Shown: piece after piece, positions 1 through 9,853 of the stretch | Layout of the letters: every line of letters begins with the position of its first letter | How positions within the stretch are numbered: position 1 is the stretch's first letter | DNA from: Caprella mutica | Taxonomy: Eukaryota > Arthropoda > Malacostraca > Amphipoda > Caprellidae | Direction of reading: 5' to 3' | Length of the DNA stretch: 64,000 nucleotides | Assembly: GCA_947561585.1 (NCBI GenBank) | Contig: CANNZV010001622.1 | Span: 62,001 to 126,000, forward strand | Made by a program: the position numbers and the translations under genes | The notes under the pieces: model-generated | Told to the model about the DNA's origin: nothing | Database searches by the model: none | The model's input: only the letters and a program-made list of their open reading frames with translations

Positions 1-791
1 AACCGTGGAAGATGGTCATGGCACCAGTTTTGAGTGACATTTGCAGTATGTGAAGTCACGCCGTCTTGCTGAAATGTCCATAGAGTGTCATTACCGAAGT
101 GATCCTTAGCTGACTCCAACATTGGCCTCAAAATATTCTCAATATAACATTTAGCATTGATTTTGGCGCCTTGTTCCACAAAAATTAAAGGAGATCTTCA
201 AGTTTCTGAAACGGCGGCCCAGACCATTACTGAAGCAGGTTTCATGGTTCTGTGGACAGTTTTTTGGTTGTATGGGATGTCATTTGCACTTTTACTAATT
301 ATTCTGTCATTCCTCCGGTTGTGAGCCATTTCCACTGTGAAAATTTTTTCGTCAGACCAAACAATTTCACCAGCCGTGCCAGACTTCAATTCTCTCAGAA
401 GTGCTTTGCTTCTCTCCAATCTCTTTTTCTTTACAGCTTCTGACAGAGTCCGTCTCTTTTGGAGGGTGAAAAAGGACATCTTTAGGTCTTCTTTGACAAC
501 TCTTCTCTTTGTTCTGCGACTCACATTAGCTGTTTTGACTAACAATCGTATTGACCTTTTCGGGTTCCTCATGATCTTCTCTCGGGCACATTTTATCAGT
601 TGTTTGGTGCGTTGTGAGCGTGGTCTACCACTTCTTGGACGATCAGTCAGGTCTCCTCTCTCATTAAAACGCTTCACACACTTCCAAACAGTCGACCTCG
701 CTATTGAGAGAGTCTTTTAAATGACGGAATTTGACTTCCCGGCACGGTGTAGAGCAATAATGGCTTCTCTTTTGTCTGAAATTTTTGAATT
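1..791 (-). pseudogene. Broken mariner-type transposase
   Basis: The enzyme would cut and rejoin the element ends in the nucleus. Read on the minus strand, the remnant has an N-terminal helix-turn-helix (KREAIIALHRAGKS, STVWKCVKRFNERG), a GRPRS linker, a second helix-turn-helix, then the first catalytic aspartate in VWSDEKIFTVE and the second in FQQDG near the left edge. The third acidic residue lies outside the window. At least two in-frame stops break it: a TAA in the first helix-turn-helix (about 717-719) and a TGA after the MVWAAVSET block (about 196-198). The longest open stretch is 198-677. This is a dead copy; the family is clear from motif order but the subfamily is not, because the third residue is missing. 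Confidence 0.85.
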
Positions 792-936
792 GACTAAATT
801 TTTGTAAAAAATAACACTGCCACGTCATAATGTAGTGTCTCTACTATAGTTTAAACTCTATCACCTACTTAGGAACTTATTTTTAAGAATTGTATTAATG
901 TTTGAAAAATTGCTTCCAAACTCACGCCCCACCCTG
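1..936 (-). mobile_element. Tc1/mariner-type element, truncated by the window edge
   Basis: The right boundary is placed at the TA dinucleotide 937-938, next to the outward sequence ACAGGGTGGGGCG (read on the minus strand), a common terminus of mariner-type elements. The element enters from the left edge, so the other inverted repeat is not visible. Nearly all of the interior is the broken transposase described separately. Confidence 0.75.
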
Positions 937-937
937 T

Positions 938-1059
938 ACATCTACGAGCTTCCTGCTATAATTCAGGGAAGATGAGTCTTCCATAACTCGCCGAAGATAC
1001 ATCTATGAGCTGCCTGCTGTAATTCGGAGAAGTTGAGTCTTCCATAACTCGCCGAAGAT
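938..1059. repeat. 61-bp unit, two tandem copies
   Basis: Copies at 938-998 and 999-1059 share TCTTCCATAACTCGCCGAAG and differ at a few sites. They abut the TA target site of the mariner element. Origin unknown. Confidence 0.85.
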
Positions 1060-1080
1060 TCATCGAAGAAATCTCCTCTT

Positions 1081-1112
1081 TAATTTATTTTTATTTATTT
1101 ATTTATTTATTT
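1081..1112. repeat. (TTTA)n microsatellite
   Basis: About seven TTTA units. It could be the simple tail of a minus-strand retroposon, but no element could be tied to it. The next 370 bases (1113-1486) are AT-rich with a short TA run near 1420 and no recognisable gene. Confidence 0.8.
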
Positions 1113-1486
1113 CACAAAAATGTTTCCTTCCAATTAGAATATACAACAATATTAATACAATAATATTTTGATACAATAATACTTAACTATCACTATTACA
1201 GAGAGACATTTAAGGCCCTTTTTAAGCCGAAGCTTCTTGGGCAACCTACATAAAAAAAAGTTAAAATTAAAAATATCTACCTAAATTATATCGAATATGA
1301 AAAAGGTTTACTTTAATATTTTAATTCAATCGAAAAAGAAAAAAGAAAATGGAAATGTAGGAAATATAAAATCTACATAATTTTAAAGTGCACAGTATTC
1401 AACGACAGTATGGGTTAATATATATATATATTTTTTTTTCGGAACAAAATTAATATCATACTGCTGTCGTGAAAAATAAATTTAAA

Positions 1487-1840
1487 ACAAGGGACTGGAA
1501 GAAGCAGTCAAAAAGGAAAGTGGTTCAATGATTTCCAACTACAATTGGAGACAATGTACACGAAAGCAGAAAAGCTTTCAGAAAGAAAATAGAAAAAGAA
1601 GAGGAAAAAGAGGTGATAGTAAATGAAGCTCACCTACAAAAAAAATTTGAGCTACTTACTTAAAGAACATAGCCCTAACCCTAAAATGAGGAGCATGGTA
1701 GATATGAAAAAAAAAACGATAACACATAATCCAAATTTTCAACAGTTCGGAGCACAAGGGACGACACCCCTCTTCCTTTCATTCACCACAGTCCACAGAC
1801 AGCATCAGGATACAGCCCTTGGATGTCACCTGTAGGAAAG
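1487..1840 (+). repeat. Interspersed repeat family X, diverged copy
   Basis: A diverged member of an unnamed dispersed family also seen at 5960-6330 (-), 17770-18010 (+), 30430-30710 (-), 41240-41630 (+) and 49340-49720 (+). Shared pieces here are the start (AAGGGACTGGAAGAAGCAGT), the purine-rich GAAGAGGAAAAAGAGGTGATAG and the end region (CAACAGTTCGGAGCACAAGG). It has no convincing ORF. Confidence 0.55.
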
Positions 1841-1919
1841 TACGCAGGAAAAATGAAAATAAAGTATAAAAATAGAAACTCTACCTACCTACATTAAATG
1901 TTATGTGGAAAAAAAAATT

Positions 1920-4294
1920 ATATATATATAACTCGATCAATGTGACAATCTACAAAATATAATAATAAAAATGGTAATTATGTGATTATACTTGATTGTT
2001 AAGGAGGAAATGTTTAAATTTATATTTGAAACCATTATGAGAATTGGCGCCTTTTACATCACTATCAATCTCATTCCACAGTTTACATCCTATATAAAAA
2101 ATGCAGTTCTGAGACTTGGATCTCTTGTACAAAGGAAGAGTGATTTCAGAATTATTCCTAGTATTATGAGCGTGACTATTAGTGTTTATGGTTATATAGT
2201 TAAGAAGGATGGGATCATAGTTGTCAATGTGCATAGTTTTGTAAAAATATATACCTATTTTATATTTGAATATATTGTTCAATGTCAAAATTTTTAGTTC
2301 ATCAAATATAGGGTTAGTATGAGCAAGATAGTGACTACCACTGACAATGCGAACTGCACGCTTTTGCTTAATAAATACATCATCTCTCAAATAATCAGCA
2401 CAACCGTACCACACCTCAATGGCGTAACTAACTGTAGAGTGAATGAAAGCATAGTGTAACTTTAGCAGTATGTTAGGAGGTAGACACCCCTAAATTTTAT
2501 TTAGTACACCTACAAACCTAGCTACTGTAGATGACACTTTTTTAACATGGGACACAAATGACAGATTATTGTTCAAATTCAGTCCAAGAAATTTAACTTC
2601 ATTTGCAAATTCTATATTACAGCCACTTAGAACAACTAAGCTTAACTGATAAGTGTTACGGTATGAAAAGATGGTATATTTTGTTTTACTAGAATTAATC
2701 ATTATTTTATTATTATTTAGCCAATTACTTATCAAATCAAGATTACGATTAATATCAATATGAATATTTTGAAGAGCAGACTTTGAAAATTTACATGAAA
2801 CAGTCATCAGCAAAGAGATTGAATTTGAAAAAGTCTGCACAATTTGGAAAATCATTGAAAAATATTAAAAACAAGAGACCCCCCAACTCCCTTGGGGCAC
2901 CCCACATGTCACTTCACGATCAGCAGAAGATACATTATTTAGCACTACACGTTGGTTGCGCTCAGTTAGATAAGATCGTATCCATGACAGTGGGATACCC
3001 CTTACACCATAATGGGAGAGTTTACTCAACAGAATTTCATGAGGCACAGAATCGAATGCCTTCCTTAGATCAATGAATAAAGGGAAGTACAGGTCACCAT
3101 TGTCTAAAGCAGAGTAAATATCATTCATTAAATTGAGCATTGCATGAGTCGTACTCCTATTCTCCCTAAATCCATATTGATTTGAATAAAATATACCTTT
3201 ACGTTCAAAATATCTAGTTAACTGATTGTATACAACTCTCTCGTATATTTTTGAGTAATTCGATAGTAAAGAAATAGGTCTGTAACTATTCACCTCCTTT
3301 CTACAGCCTCCCTTGTGGAGAGGTATAACATTAGCTGTTTTTAGAGTAGTGGGGAATTTTCCATTGGTCAGTGATTTGTTAATCAAAGCTGCTAGTATTG
3401 GGGAAATATTATTTGATATCTTTTTTAAGATTGAAACAGGAATAGAATGGACATTACACGATTTATTTTTTAGTGAAGCTATAATTTTATGAATATCACA
3501 AGCACTGATAGGTGTCAAAAATAAAGAGTTAAGGTAACTGCCAGATAAATATTGATGGTGATCACTCTGTTGATTGAGAAAATGTTTTGATAATTGCTGT
3601 CCAATAGAACAAAAAAATCTATTGAATTCATTGGCTACATCCAATGACCCACTTATAACCTCTCTCCTAGCATTAACCAAAGAAATATTGGAGCTATCAG
3701 AATTATCATTACAATTGAGAAGATCATTAATCAGTTTCCAAGTCTTGCGCATGTTAAATATGAATTCGGTGAATTTTCTCTTGAAGTATTCAGATGTTTT
3801 GTCTCGCAGTTGCTTAGTGACCATATTTCTATACACAGTATATTCTCTTCGGCTCATCTTACCGGCCTTATAGAGTAAATAATAGTTTGAGCGCACCCTA
3901 ATTTTATTCCTTCAGTCCCAATCAATCCAAGGCTTGGTTAAATTTTTATAAGACACAGTTTTACTTATTATTGGGCAATGAACATCGTAATAATGCATAA
4001 TTGTTTCATCAAACAACGCCAAACTACCATCAACATCATCAAAATCGAGAACAGGAGAAAAGTCATGATTATCAATGGAAACACAGAAATTTAATAACGA
4101 ATTGTATGAATGTACTCTGTAATTTACTGACCCTGATGGTAACTGAGCTCCAGTAAAAAAACGTTTGCTTATATTAAAAATCAAGTAATGATCAGACAAA
4201 TCAAGTGGTATTGCTCCAGAAAATACATTAGACAGGTTAGTAGAGAAAATATTATCAATTAGACTGAAACAATTTTCAGTTATTCTAGTGAATA
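1920..4294 (-). mobile_element. 5'-truncated LINE (CR1/L2/Jockey-like group)
   Basis: The minus strand holds, in order, the end of an APE-type endonuclease, a reverse transcriptase and a long C-terminal region, so this is a non-LTR retrotransposon missing its 5' end beyond about 4294. The 3' end is placed near a TA-rich stretch at about 1920 and is uncertain. Several frameshifts make it inactive. Confidence 0.85.
1986..4294 (-). pseudogene. LINE endonuclease-reverse transcriptase ORF, frameshifted
   Basis: This ORF would nick target DNA and copy the element RNA at the nick. Visible parts on the minus strand: endonuclease end with SLIDNIFSTN and the conserved SDH (about 4190-4280); RT fingers and palm at 2865-3896 (IPLHKGG, NSYRPISLLS, QYGFR, the FIDLRKAFDSV catalytic block and GVPQGS). 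A frameshift right after GVPQGS moves the FADD catalytic box (2803-2814) into another frame. A second shift restores SNWLNNNKIMINSSKTK at 2490-2855. The C-terminal region with QKRAVRIVSG and AHTNPIFDEL occupies 1986-2414. Motif wording suits the CR1/L2/Jockey side of LINEs; exact clade not resolved. Confidence 0.85.
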
Positions 4295-4532
4295 CAATTA
4301 TTTTACAAAACTATTCTCAATAATGTACATTGGTTTTATTCTAAAATCTAATTTAAACAATTAAACTACTAAACATTGGCCATATGCATAGAAGTTAATT
4401 ATAAATTTACAAGTAATGTATCAAAGAAATTCAATACATTTTATTTTCTTCCTCTCTCTTCCATCTTTCCTATTTCCTTCCATCTTTCCTTTATACTTGC
4501 TGCTGATTACATCAAGCTGTTCAGGTATGCAG

Positions 4533-4640
4533 GCACTCTTCCGCCACAAATCCATCAAAGGAATAGCCATGGACTGCATGGTGATGGTGAAGATTGGCAA
4601 GAAGATCTTCAGTTTCTGTTTTCTTGGAGGAGGTGAGGCA
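4533..4640 (+). pseudogene. Exon-like fragment A of an unrecognised gene
   Basis: Base composition jumps from AT-rich to balanced, and one frame reads like a normal cytoplasmic protein (RHKSIKGIAMDCMVMVKIGK, then KIFSFCFLGGG). A GAG|GTGAGG donor-like site follows at about 4631-4638. Possible acceptors lie at 4524 and 4532. I do not recognise the protein. It sits just upstream of a tandem duplication (4651-5704) that copies the material between this piece and exon B. Two frames are open here, so the frame choice is an inference from residue composition. Confidence 0.4.
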
Positions 4641-4650
4641 GACCCCGTCT

Positions 4651-5704
4651 ATGCTGCCTTCTCCTCTGTGGATATCCCAATGCAAGTGTGTCTTCATCAT
4701 TCATTTAACTCTAGATAATGAATAACTGTGGTTGAATAACTTGCATATAAAGCAATAATTTTCAATATAAGAACCTTGAATAATTGTATTAAATCAAGAA
4801 TTTGCATAGTACGTGCATTTAAAATCTTAGTCTGCGATGAAGGGCCATTATTTTCATAAACTGATGGCCATTTATGGTAGATTAAAGAAATTTTTTTCAC
4901 TATTCGGAGTAGTTCTCTTACTCAGGAATCTACATTCACTATAGAGGAATTTTACTGTGTTACATGCAAGGTTCACTTTGAACATATCACATGTTCTTGT
5001 GAGTGATATGTAAGGTTGATCTTAAAAACATCTTCTATAATTAATTAAAATTTTGAATGATATAATCAACTCATATAATGAATTTTGGATATTTGAAAAG
5101 ATAGATTTTTTTCCATGGGTATTGTTTTGGTCAATAATTTCTTTGTCTTTTCAGCCTAAGTACGTCGTGTACAAAATGCTGCCTTCTCCTCTGTGGATAT
5201 CCCAATGCAAGTGTGTCTTCATCATTCATTTAACTCTAGATAATGAATAACTGTGATTGAATAACTTGCATATAAAGCAATAATTTTCAATATAAGAACC
5301 TTGAATAATTGTATTAAATCAAGAATTTGCATAGTACGTGCATTTAAAATCTTAGTCTGCGATGAAGGGCCATTATTTTCTTAAAACTGATGGCCATTTA
5401 TGGTAGATTAAAGAAAATTTGTTCACTATTCGCAGTAGTTCTCTTACTCAGGAATCTACATTCACTATAGAGGAATTTTACTGTGTTACATGCAAGGTTC
5501 ACTTTGAACATATCACATGTTCTTGTGAGTGATATGTAAGGTTGATCTTAAAAACATTTTCTATAATTAATTAAAATTTTTAATGATATAATCAACTCAT
5601 ATAATGAATTTTGGATATTTGAAAAGATAGATTTTTTTCCATGGGTATTGTTTTGGTCAATAATTTCTTTGTCTTTTCAGCCTAAGCACGTCGTGTACAA
5701 AATG
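4651..5704. repeat. 525-bp tandem duplication
   Basis: The stretch beginning ATGCTGCCTTCTCCTCTGTG occurs at 4651 and 5176. The copies run to 5175 and about 5704 with only scattered differences, for example TAAGTACGTCG against TAAGCACGTCG near their ends. The duplicated unit includes intron-like AT-rich sequence and a strong acceptor (TTTGTCTTTTCAG). High identity means it is recent relative to most repeats here. Confidence 0.9.
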
Positions 5705-5898
5705 TCTGACGTCAATCGTCATCAATCTGGATCATCTGAAGGAAGAGCCGATCGAAATTTACGCTCACATTGCAGAGATTGAGCGCAACGGAGAGATGGT
5801 CTTTGAGATCTCCACTCTCAATAAGGAGGGAGTGAGGCATTTCTAGAACTATGCCTGCTATCAGAAGCTCTGGGAAAAGAAGAGAGTTTTCTTAACAG
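5681..5898 (+). pseudogene. Exon-like fragment B, with in-frame stop
   Basis: It follows a strong acceptor (TCTTTGTCTTTTCAG, ending at 5680) and ends at an ACAG|GTAAAT donor (5899). Most of it reads SIVINLDHLKEEPIEIYAHI, then AEIERNGEMVFEISTLNKEG and YACYQKLWEKKRVFLT, a composition typical of a conserved soluble protein that I cannot name. A TAG interrupts the frame between VRHF and NYACYQ (about 5845). The first codons after the acceptor (PKHVVYKM) are in a different frame, which suggests a small indel near 5704. The last codon is split after one base and joins fragment C in phase. Probably a decayed gene copy. Confidence 0.55.
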
Positions 5899-5939
5899 GT
5901 AAATAAAGTGGTGCAATGCCCACATTACAAATTACAAGG

Positions 5940-6330
5940 TGTTAGCATGCTTTCGATAACCTTTATGCCCACAGGAGATCTATCTTAAAGCTGGTTGTGG
6001 TGATTGGAAGAAAAGGTGCATAGCTCTAGCCTCTTAAGTTTATGATCTTCAACTACAAGGTCTTAGATTTTGTGTTACATAGGTTTCATTTTCCTCTTCC
6101 ATCCGTGAGTGTAGTCCCTGGTGTTTGTGTCTTTTCTCGTCACATTCCTTGGTAAGTGACTGTATTCACGGAGTTGTTTTTCTGCATCCATGAGCAATGC
6201 TATTGAAGGTGGTACATGACTTTGCCCATGTAGCCACTGTCCTTTCTGACTGCTTTTTTCAGTCCCTTGTATTTATTTCCTTTTGACGTCAGTGATATGA
6301 CCAGAAATGGTCGGAGCAGACGTTAAACTC
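5940..6330 (-). repeat. Interspersed repeat family X, well-preserved copy
   Basis: On the minus strand it starts ATATCACTGACGTCAAAAGG and continues with ATACAAGGGACTG, GCAGTC, CTCATGGATGCAGAA, TCACTTACCAAGGAATGTGA and ACACAAAATCTAAGACCT, the same order as the copy at 49340-49720. It lies in the presumed intron between fragments B and C. No conserved ORF. Confidence 0.8.
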
Positions 6331-6545
6331 CTACCAAATTTCAATTTCTTGAAAATTATTAATCACTTGCAACTTCTAACGCTCTATTTGAATAAATATT
6401 ATACTAATAGTCTATAATAGGCTAGTTACATCAATAGCTTTTATTTTTTTATATCTATACGACGTATATTACAATACTTCTGCAATAATTTATTCATGAT
6501 TATTGTTTCATCCATCAGGCAAACTTTCCTGATTTCATATCACAG

Positions 6546-6643
6546 AAGGAACTGAAGAAAAATTCAAAGTCTTGATCAATGATAAGAAAGACAGGGACAA
6601 TGTTGGCTTCTGTGATATTCATGAATGGACTGAGACAGAACAG
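6546..6643 (+). pseudogene. Exon-like fragment C, in phase with fragment B
   Basis: It starts after a TATCACAG acceptor (6545) and ends at ACAGAACAG|GTGAGA. With the one base left over from fragment B, the first codon is GAA and the frame stays open through EEKFKVLINDKKDRDNVGFC and DIHEWTETEQ. Matching splice phase over an 647-bp gap supports a real intron. The product is not recognised. A MITE cluster begins 17 bp downstream. Confidence 0.6.
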
Positions 6644-6660
6644 GTGAGAACAGTGACAGT

Positions 6661-7842
6661 TAAAGGTCCTCTCCAGGCTCTGGGAAGAATGAGTTTATTA
6701 CAAAATATTATAGAACAAAAGTCTACGATCATTATTCCCCAAACCGCATACAATTCGCTTCAGTATATATTTTATTATTTGCTTTTAAAGTTTTTAATAC
6801 TCTGTGAACAACAATCAAGCGAATCTCCAACCTGACGCTGAGAAAGAAGATTGTACACTCTTTGTTTTTATTTCAAATTTAGATTTTTAAACAAATAATG
6901 CATTTTTGGCTTTCTTTTAAGATATTAATTGTTTCTAAAAGTATATAAACGTTTCTATAATGAGTTTATCCAAATTTAAACCTTAAAGGTCCTCTCCAGG
7001 CTCCGGGAAAAAATTGAGTTTATAACCATAATATTATAGAACTAAGGTCTAGGATCATTATTCTGCAAACCGCTACAATTCGGTTCAGAATATATTTTAT
7101 AATTTGTTTTTAAAGTTTTTTAATACTCTGTGAGCAACAATTGAGCAAATCACTAATCTGATGCTCAAGAAGAAGATTGTACACTCTTTGTTATGATTAC
7201 AAATTTGAATTTTATAGACAACCCATGCGTTTTCGGCATTATTTTAGATATTAATTGTTTCCTAAAGTATATAAACGTTTCTATTATAAGTTCATTCAAT
7301 TTTATACCTTTACGCGAATATTAAATGAATTTATTAAACCTAATACCTAGTTGACAATCAAAACAAATGGTGTACATTCTTTTTCTTCAGGCTGAAAATT
7401 TCTTAAATTAGTAAGTCGGAAGTAAAATAGGTTTCGTAGAGTTTTGATTATAAAAATCTTTAAAAGTATACAAAGTTAAGAATATGCTACCAAATTCGAT
7501 GCGGTTTGCAGCCAAATGATAATAAACATTAGCCTCGTTGAATAAAGCAATACAAATATTTGCTTGGAGAGGACCTTTAAAACGAATAATAAAAAGATTT
7601 ATTAGACTAAATACCTAGTTGAAAATCAAAACAAATGGTGAACATTCTTCTTCTTCAGACTGAAAATTAGAATGTCGGAATATAAAGTAGGTTTTGTAGA
7701 GTTTGGATTATAAATATTTTTAAAAGCATATAAAAATAAAAATATACTATCAAATTTTATGGGGTTTGCAGTAAACTGATAAGAAACATTATAAGCCTTG
7801 TTGATTTAAGCAATGGAAAAAATTGCTTGGAGTGGACCTTTA
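6661..7842. mobile_element. MITE cluster: two direct and two inverted copies
   Basis: The terminus TAAAGGTCCTCTCCAGGC occurs at 6661 and 6984 (323 bp apart). Its inverse, GCTTGGAGAGGACCTTTA, ends at 7579, and a variant (GCTTGGAGTGGACCTTTA) ends at 7842 (263 bp apart). Inner sequence is shared too: GAAGAAGATTGTACACTCTTTG in the left units matches the inverse of the right units near 7370 and 7640. This is best read as a terminal-inverted-repeat element whose ends were duplicated, or two nested insertions. No transposase is present. Confidence 0.8.
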
Positions 7843-8009
7843 TGCTCCTGGTCTTTACAGCAATGAAATTGGCAGACCTTATTTATAACTAAGGGAGCCA
7901 TGAATTTTAAGATTTAATTAATTATTTATATGGGATTTGATTATATCATATTCATGAACTTGTTTAATATTATCTCTCATTTCTCTTCCTTATGACCTTA
8001 TCATATCAG

Positions 8010-8131
8010 ACTCTGACTTCAGGGAGTTGACTCTGAAGACCACCAACTGTGTGAATGCAATAACTGACAAGAGCGTGAGACCTGTTCAGAGGGAAAGCAG
8101 ACCTAAGAGGCACGAGGAAATTATTGGCTAA
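8010..8131 (+). pseudogene. Exon-like fragment D, possible 3' end of the same gene
   Basis: After an ATATCAG acceptor, one frame reads SDFRELTLKTTNCVNAITDK, then SVRPVQRESRPKRHEEIIG and a TAA stop at 8129-8131. Its basic, polar C-terminus and balanced codon use resemble fragments B and C. The splice phase does not match fragment C directly, so an exon may be missing or the link may be wrong. Product unknown. Confidence 0.4.
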
Positions 8132-8219
8132 ATTTTAGGAGAATTCAGCAGGATCGCTGGACCCATATTTCAAACTAATCAGGAGAGTTTCCGTGAATTT
8201 GGGAAAATACCAGGTAGTA

Positions 8220-8525
8220 CCCAGGCAACAAAATGACCTTCCCGGGATATCCCCGCGATATTCCCTTCCGATGTCCCCGTGATGTTCCCAGGAGATATCG
8301 CGAGAATGTCCGTTTTTGTACTTTTTGGGGATATCCCCAGGGAATGTTCCAGGAACATCGTTAGGGGATGTTTATTCCCTACCGATATTCCGGGAACATT
8401 CCCAGGGGATGTTTCCAAAAAAGTACAAAAACGGACATTTTCGCGATATCCCCTGGTGACATTTTGGGAACATCGGTAGGGAATATCGCGGGGATATTGC
8501 GGGAATGTTATTTTACAATTGCTCA
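8220..8525. mobile_element. GC-rich fold-back element of GATATCCCC/GATATTCCC units
   Basis: The left end is CCCAGGCAACAAAATGACC and the inverted right half ends in AACATTCCCGCAATATCCCC (minus). The halves pair along most of their length; for example AATGTCCGTTTTTGTACTTT near 8304 pairs with AAAGTACAAAAACGGACATT near 8417. Inside, units of about 24 bp (11+13) repeat. An open minus-strand frame across it is a by-product of the repeats. Confidence 0.75.
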
Positions 8526-8722
8526 TAATAAAAATATATGCTAGTATAACTTCATTATTGCTAATGATTAGGAGTACATACGTGCTGGTACTTATTGCAT
8601 CTCTTGTAACGGAGTGAATCTTTTCTGTAGCTATTGGAGTTTTGATGAGTAGATAGGGTTTGCGCATTGGGAAATAGAAGACTGAAGATTTATAGGAAGG
8701 ATAAACAAAAGAATGCTGGCGA

Positions 8723-8826
8723 CAGTCGGAATTTTTTAACACAACTGTCACTAACATTCAATTTAGCATTCAATTTAGCACAGTCGGAATTTTTTAACAC
8801 AACTGTCACTAACATTCAATTTAGCA
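8723..8826. repeat. 58-bp tandem duplication
   Basis: CAGTCGGAATTTTTTAACAC begins at 8723 and again at 8781, with the shared tail CATTCAATTTAGCAT. From 8880 to 9461 I see no gene or element, only AT-rich DNA with many TAGGTA-type words. Confidence 0.85.
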
Positions 8827-9461
8827 TATCCTTCACTGTGTATTCATCGCAGTTAACTCCATCATCCATTTAAAGTATACGACCAGCAAGCAGATAATCA
8901 CATCTTATTCTTTTACAGTTTCATTTCAAAATATTTATAACACTAATCAGATAGAATTTTCAGCAATACTATCATACATAGGAACATTTTTTACGATTCT
9001 ATAAGTAAGTACATACTACCTATCTAATACTCAGTAATAGTTCTTTTTAGGTAGGTTCTAGGTTTGTAGATATTTGTTAGGTAATGAGGTAAGAACAGAA
9101 CTACTACCTATGGTTACCTACAAAGTCTCGCTATAGAAGAACTATCAATTATTTCTATTTATGTAAATAATATTAAGTCATATTACCTAGGTAAAATCTT
9201 CATGTTTTAGGGGAACGTCACAGTTCCCGGACAGTGACCGTTAAAATAAGTCATGTGACCGAATTTTCTGAAAAATTCACAAACACCCACTTTCCGAGTA
9301 CTGCGAGAGTACCTAAATCGTTTTCCCGAGTAGCTACTGTGTTTTTCTCCACCTCTAAATGATATATGATATTTCTATTTATACGATTTGTTTAATTGGA
9401 AGAAATAAATAATTGTATAACAAGTGCACTGGTAATTAGGATAGAAGACTACTTACTAACC

Positions 9462-9575
9462 TAGGTACCCGGCCTCGACCGAATGTTTTGAGAATTTGAT
9501 AGCAAGATTCAGAAGATTGTAGGCTACAATCTTGCTATCACATTCTCAAAACATTCGGTCGAGGCCGGGTACCTA
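9462..9575. repeat. Near-perfect hairpin with 49-bp arms
   Basis: The arm starting TAGGTACCCGGCCTCGACCG is mirrored by the arm ending CGGTCGAGGCCGGGTACCTA, with one or two mismatches and a loop of about 15 bases around 9511-9526. It has no target duplication or transposon terminus that I can see. Confidence 0.85.
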
Positions 9576-9621
9576 ATTTGTAGGTACACACAATAGGTAG
9601 CTAGTTCATTACATATGTATA

Positions 9622-9851
9622 GGGTAAATTACGAATTATCGGTCAGTTTCACATCTTCGGTCAAATAAGAAAAACTATATTGTACTTAGGTAAATTGTTA
9701 TTTTATTTTAATTATTGGTATCCACGATTCCAGTAGGTAGCTAAATATCATGGATACCAATTGAAATAAAAATTAAATAACAATTATAATATCGTTTTTC
9801 TTATATTTATGACCGAAGATGTGAAACTGACCGATAATTCGTAATTTACCC
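9622..9851. mobile_element. 230-bp TA-flanked MITE
   Basis: It lies between TA dinucleotides at 9620-9621 and 9852-9853. The termini are inverted over at least 43 bp (GGGTAAATTACGAATTATCG at left, its inverse at right), and the interior is also roughly palindromic. Size, TA sites and lack of ORF fit a non-autonomous Tc1/mariner-type element. Confidence 0.85.
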
Positions 9852-9853
9852 TA

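Noticed and set aside
8179..8757. 192-codon minus ORF
   Set aside because: Most of it crosses the fold-back element and its repeated words; the rest has no motif.
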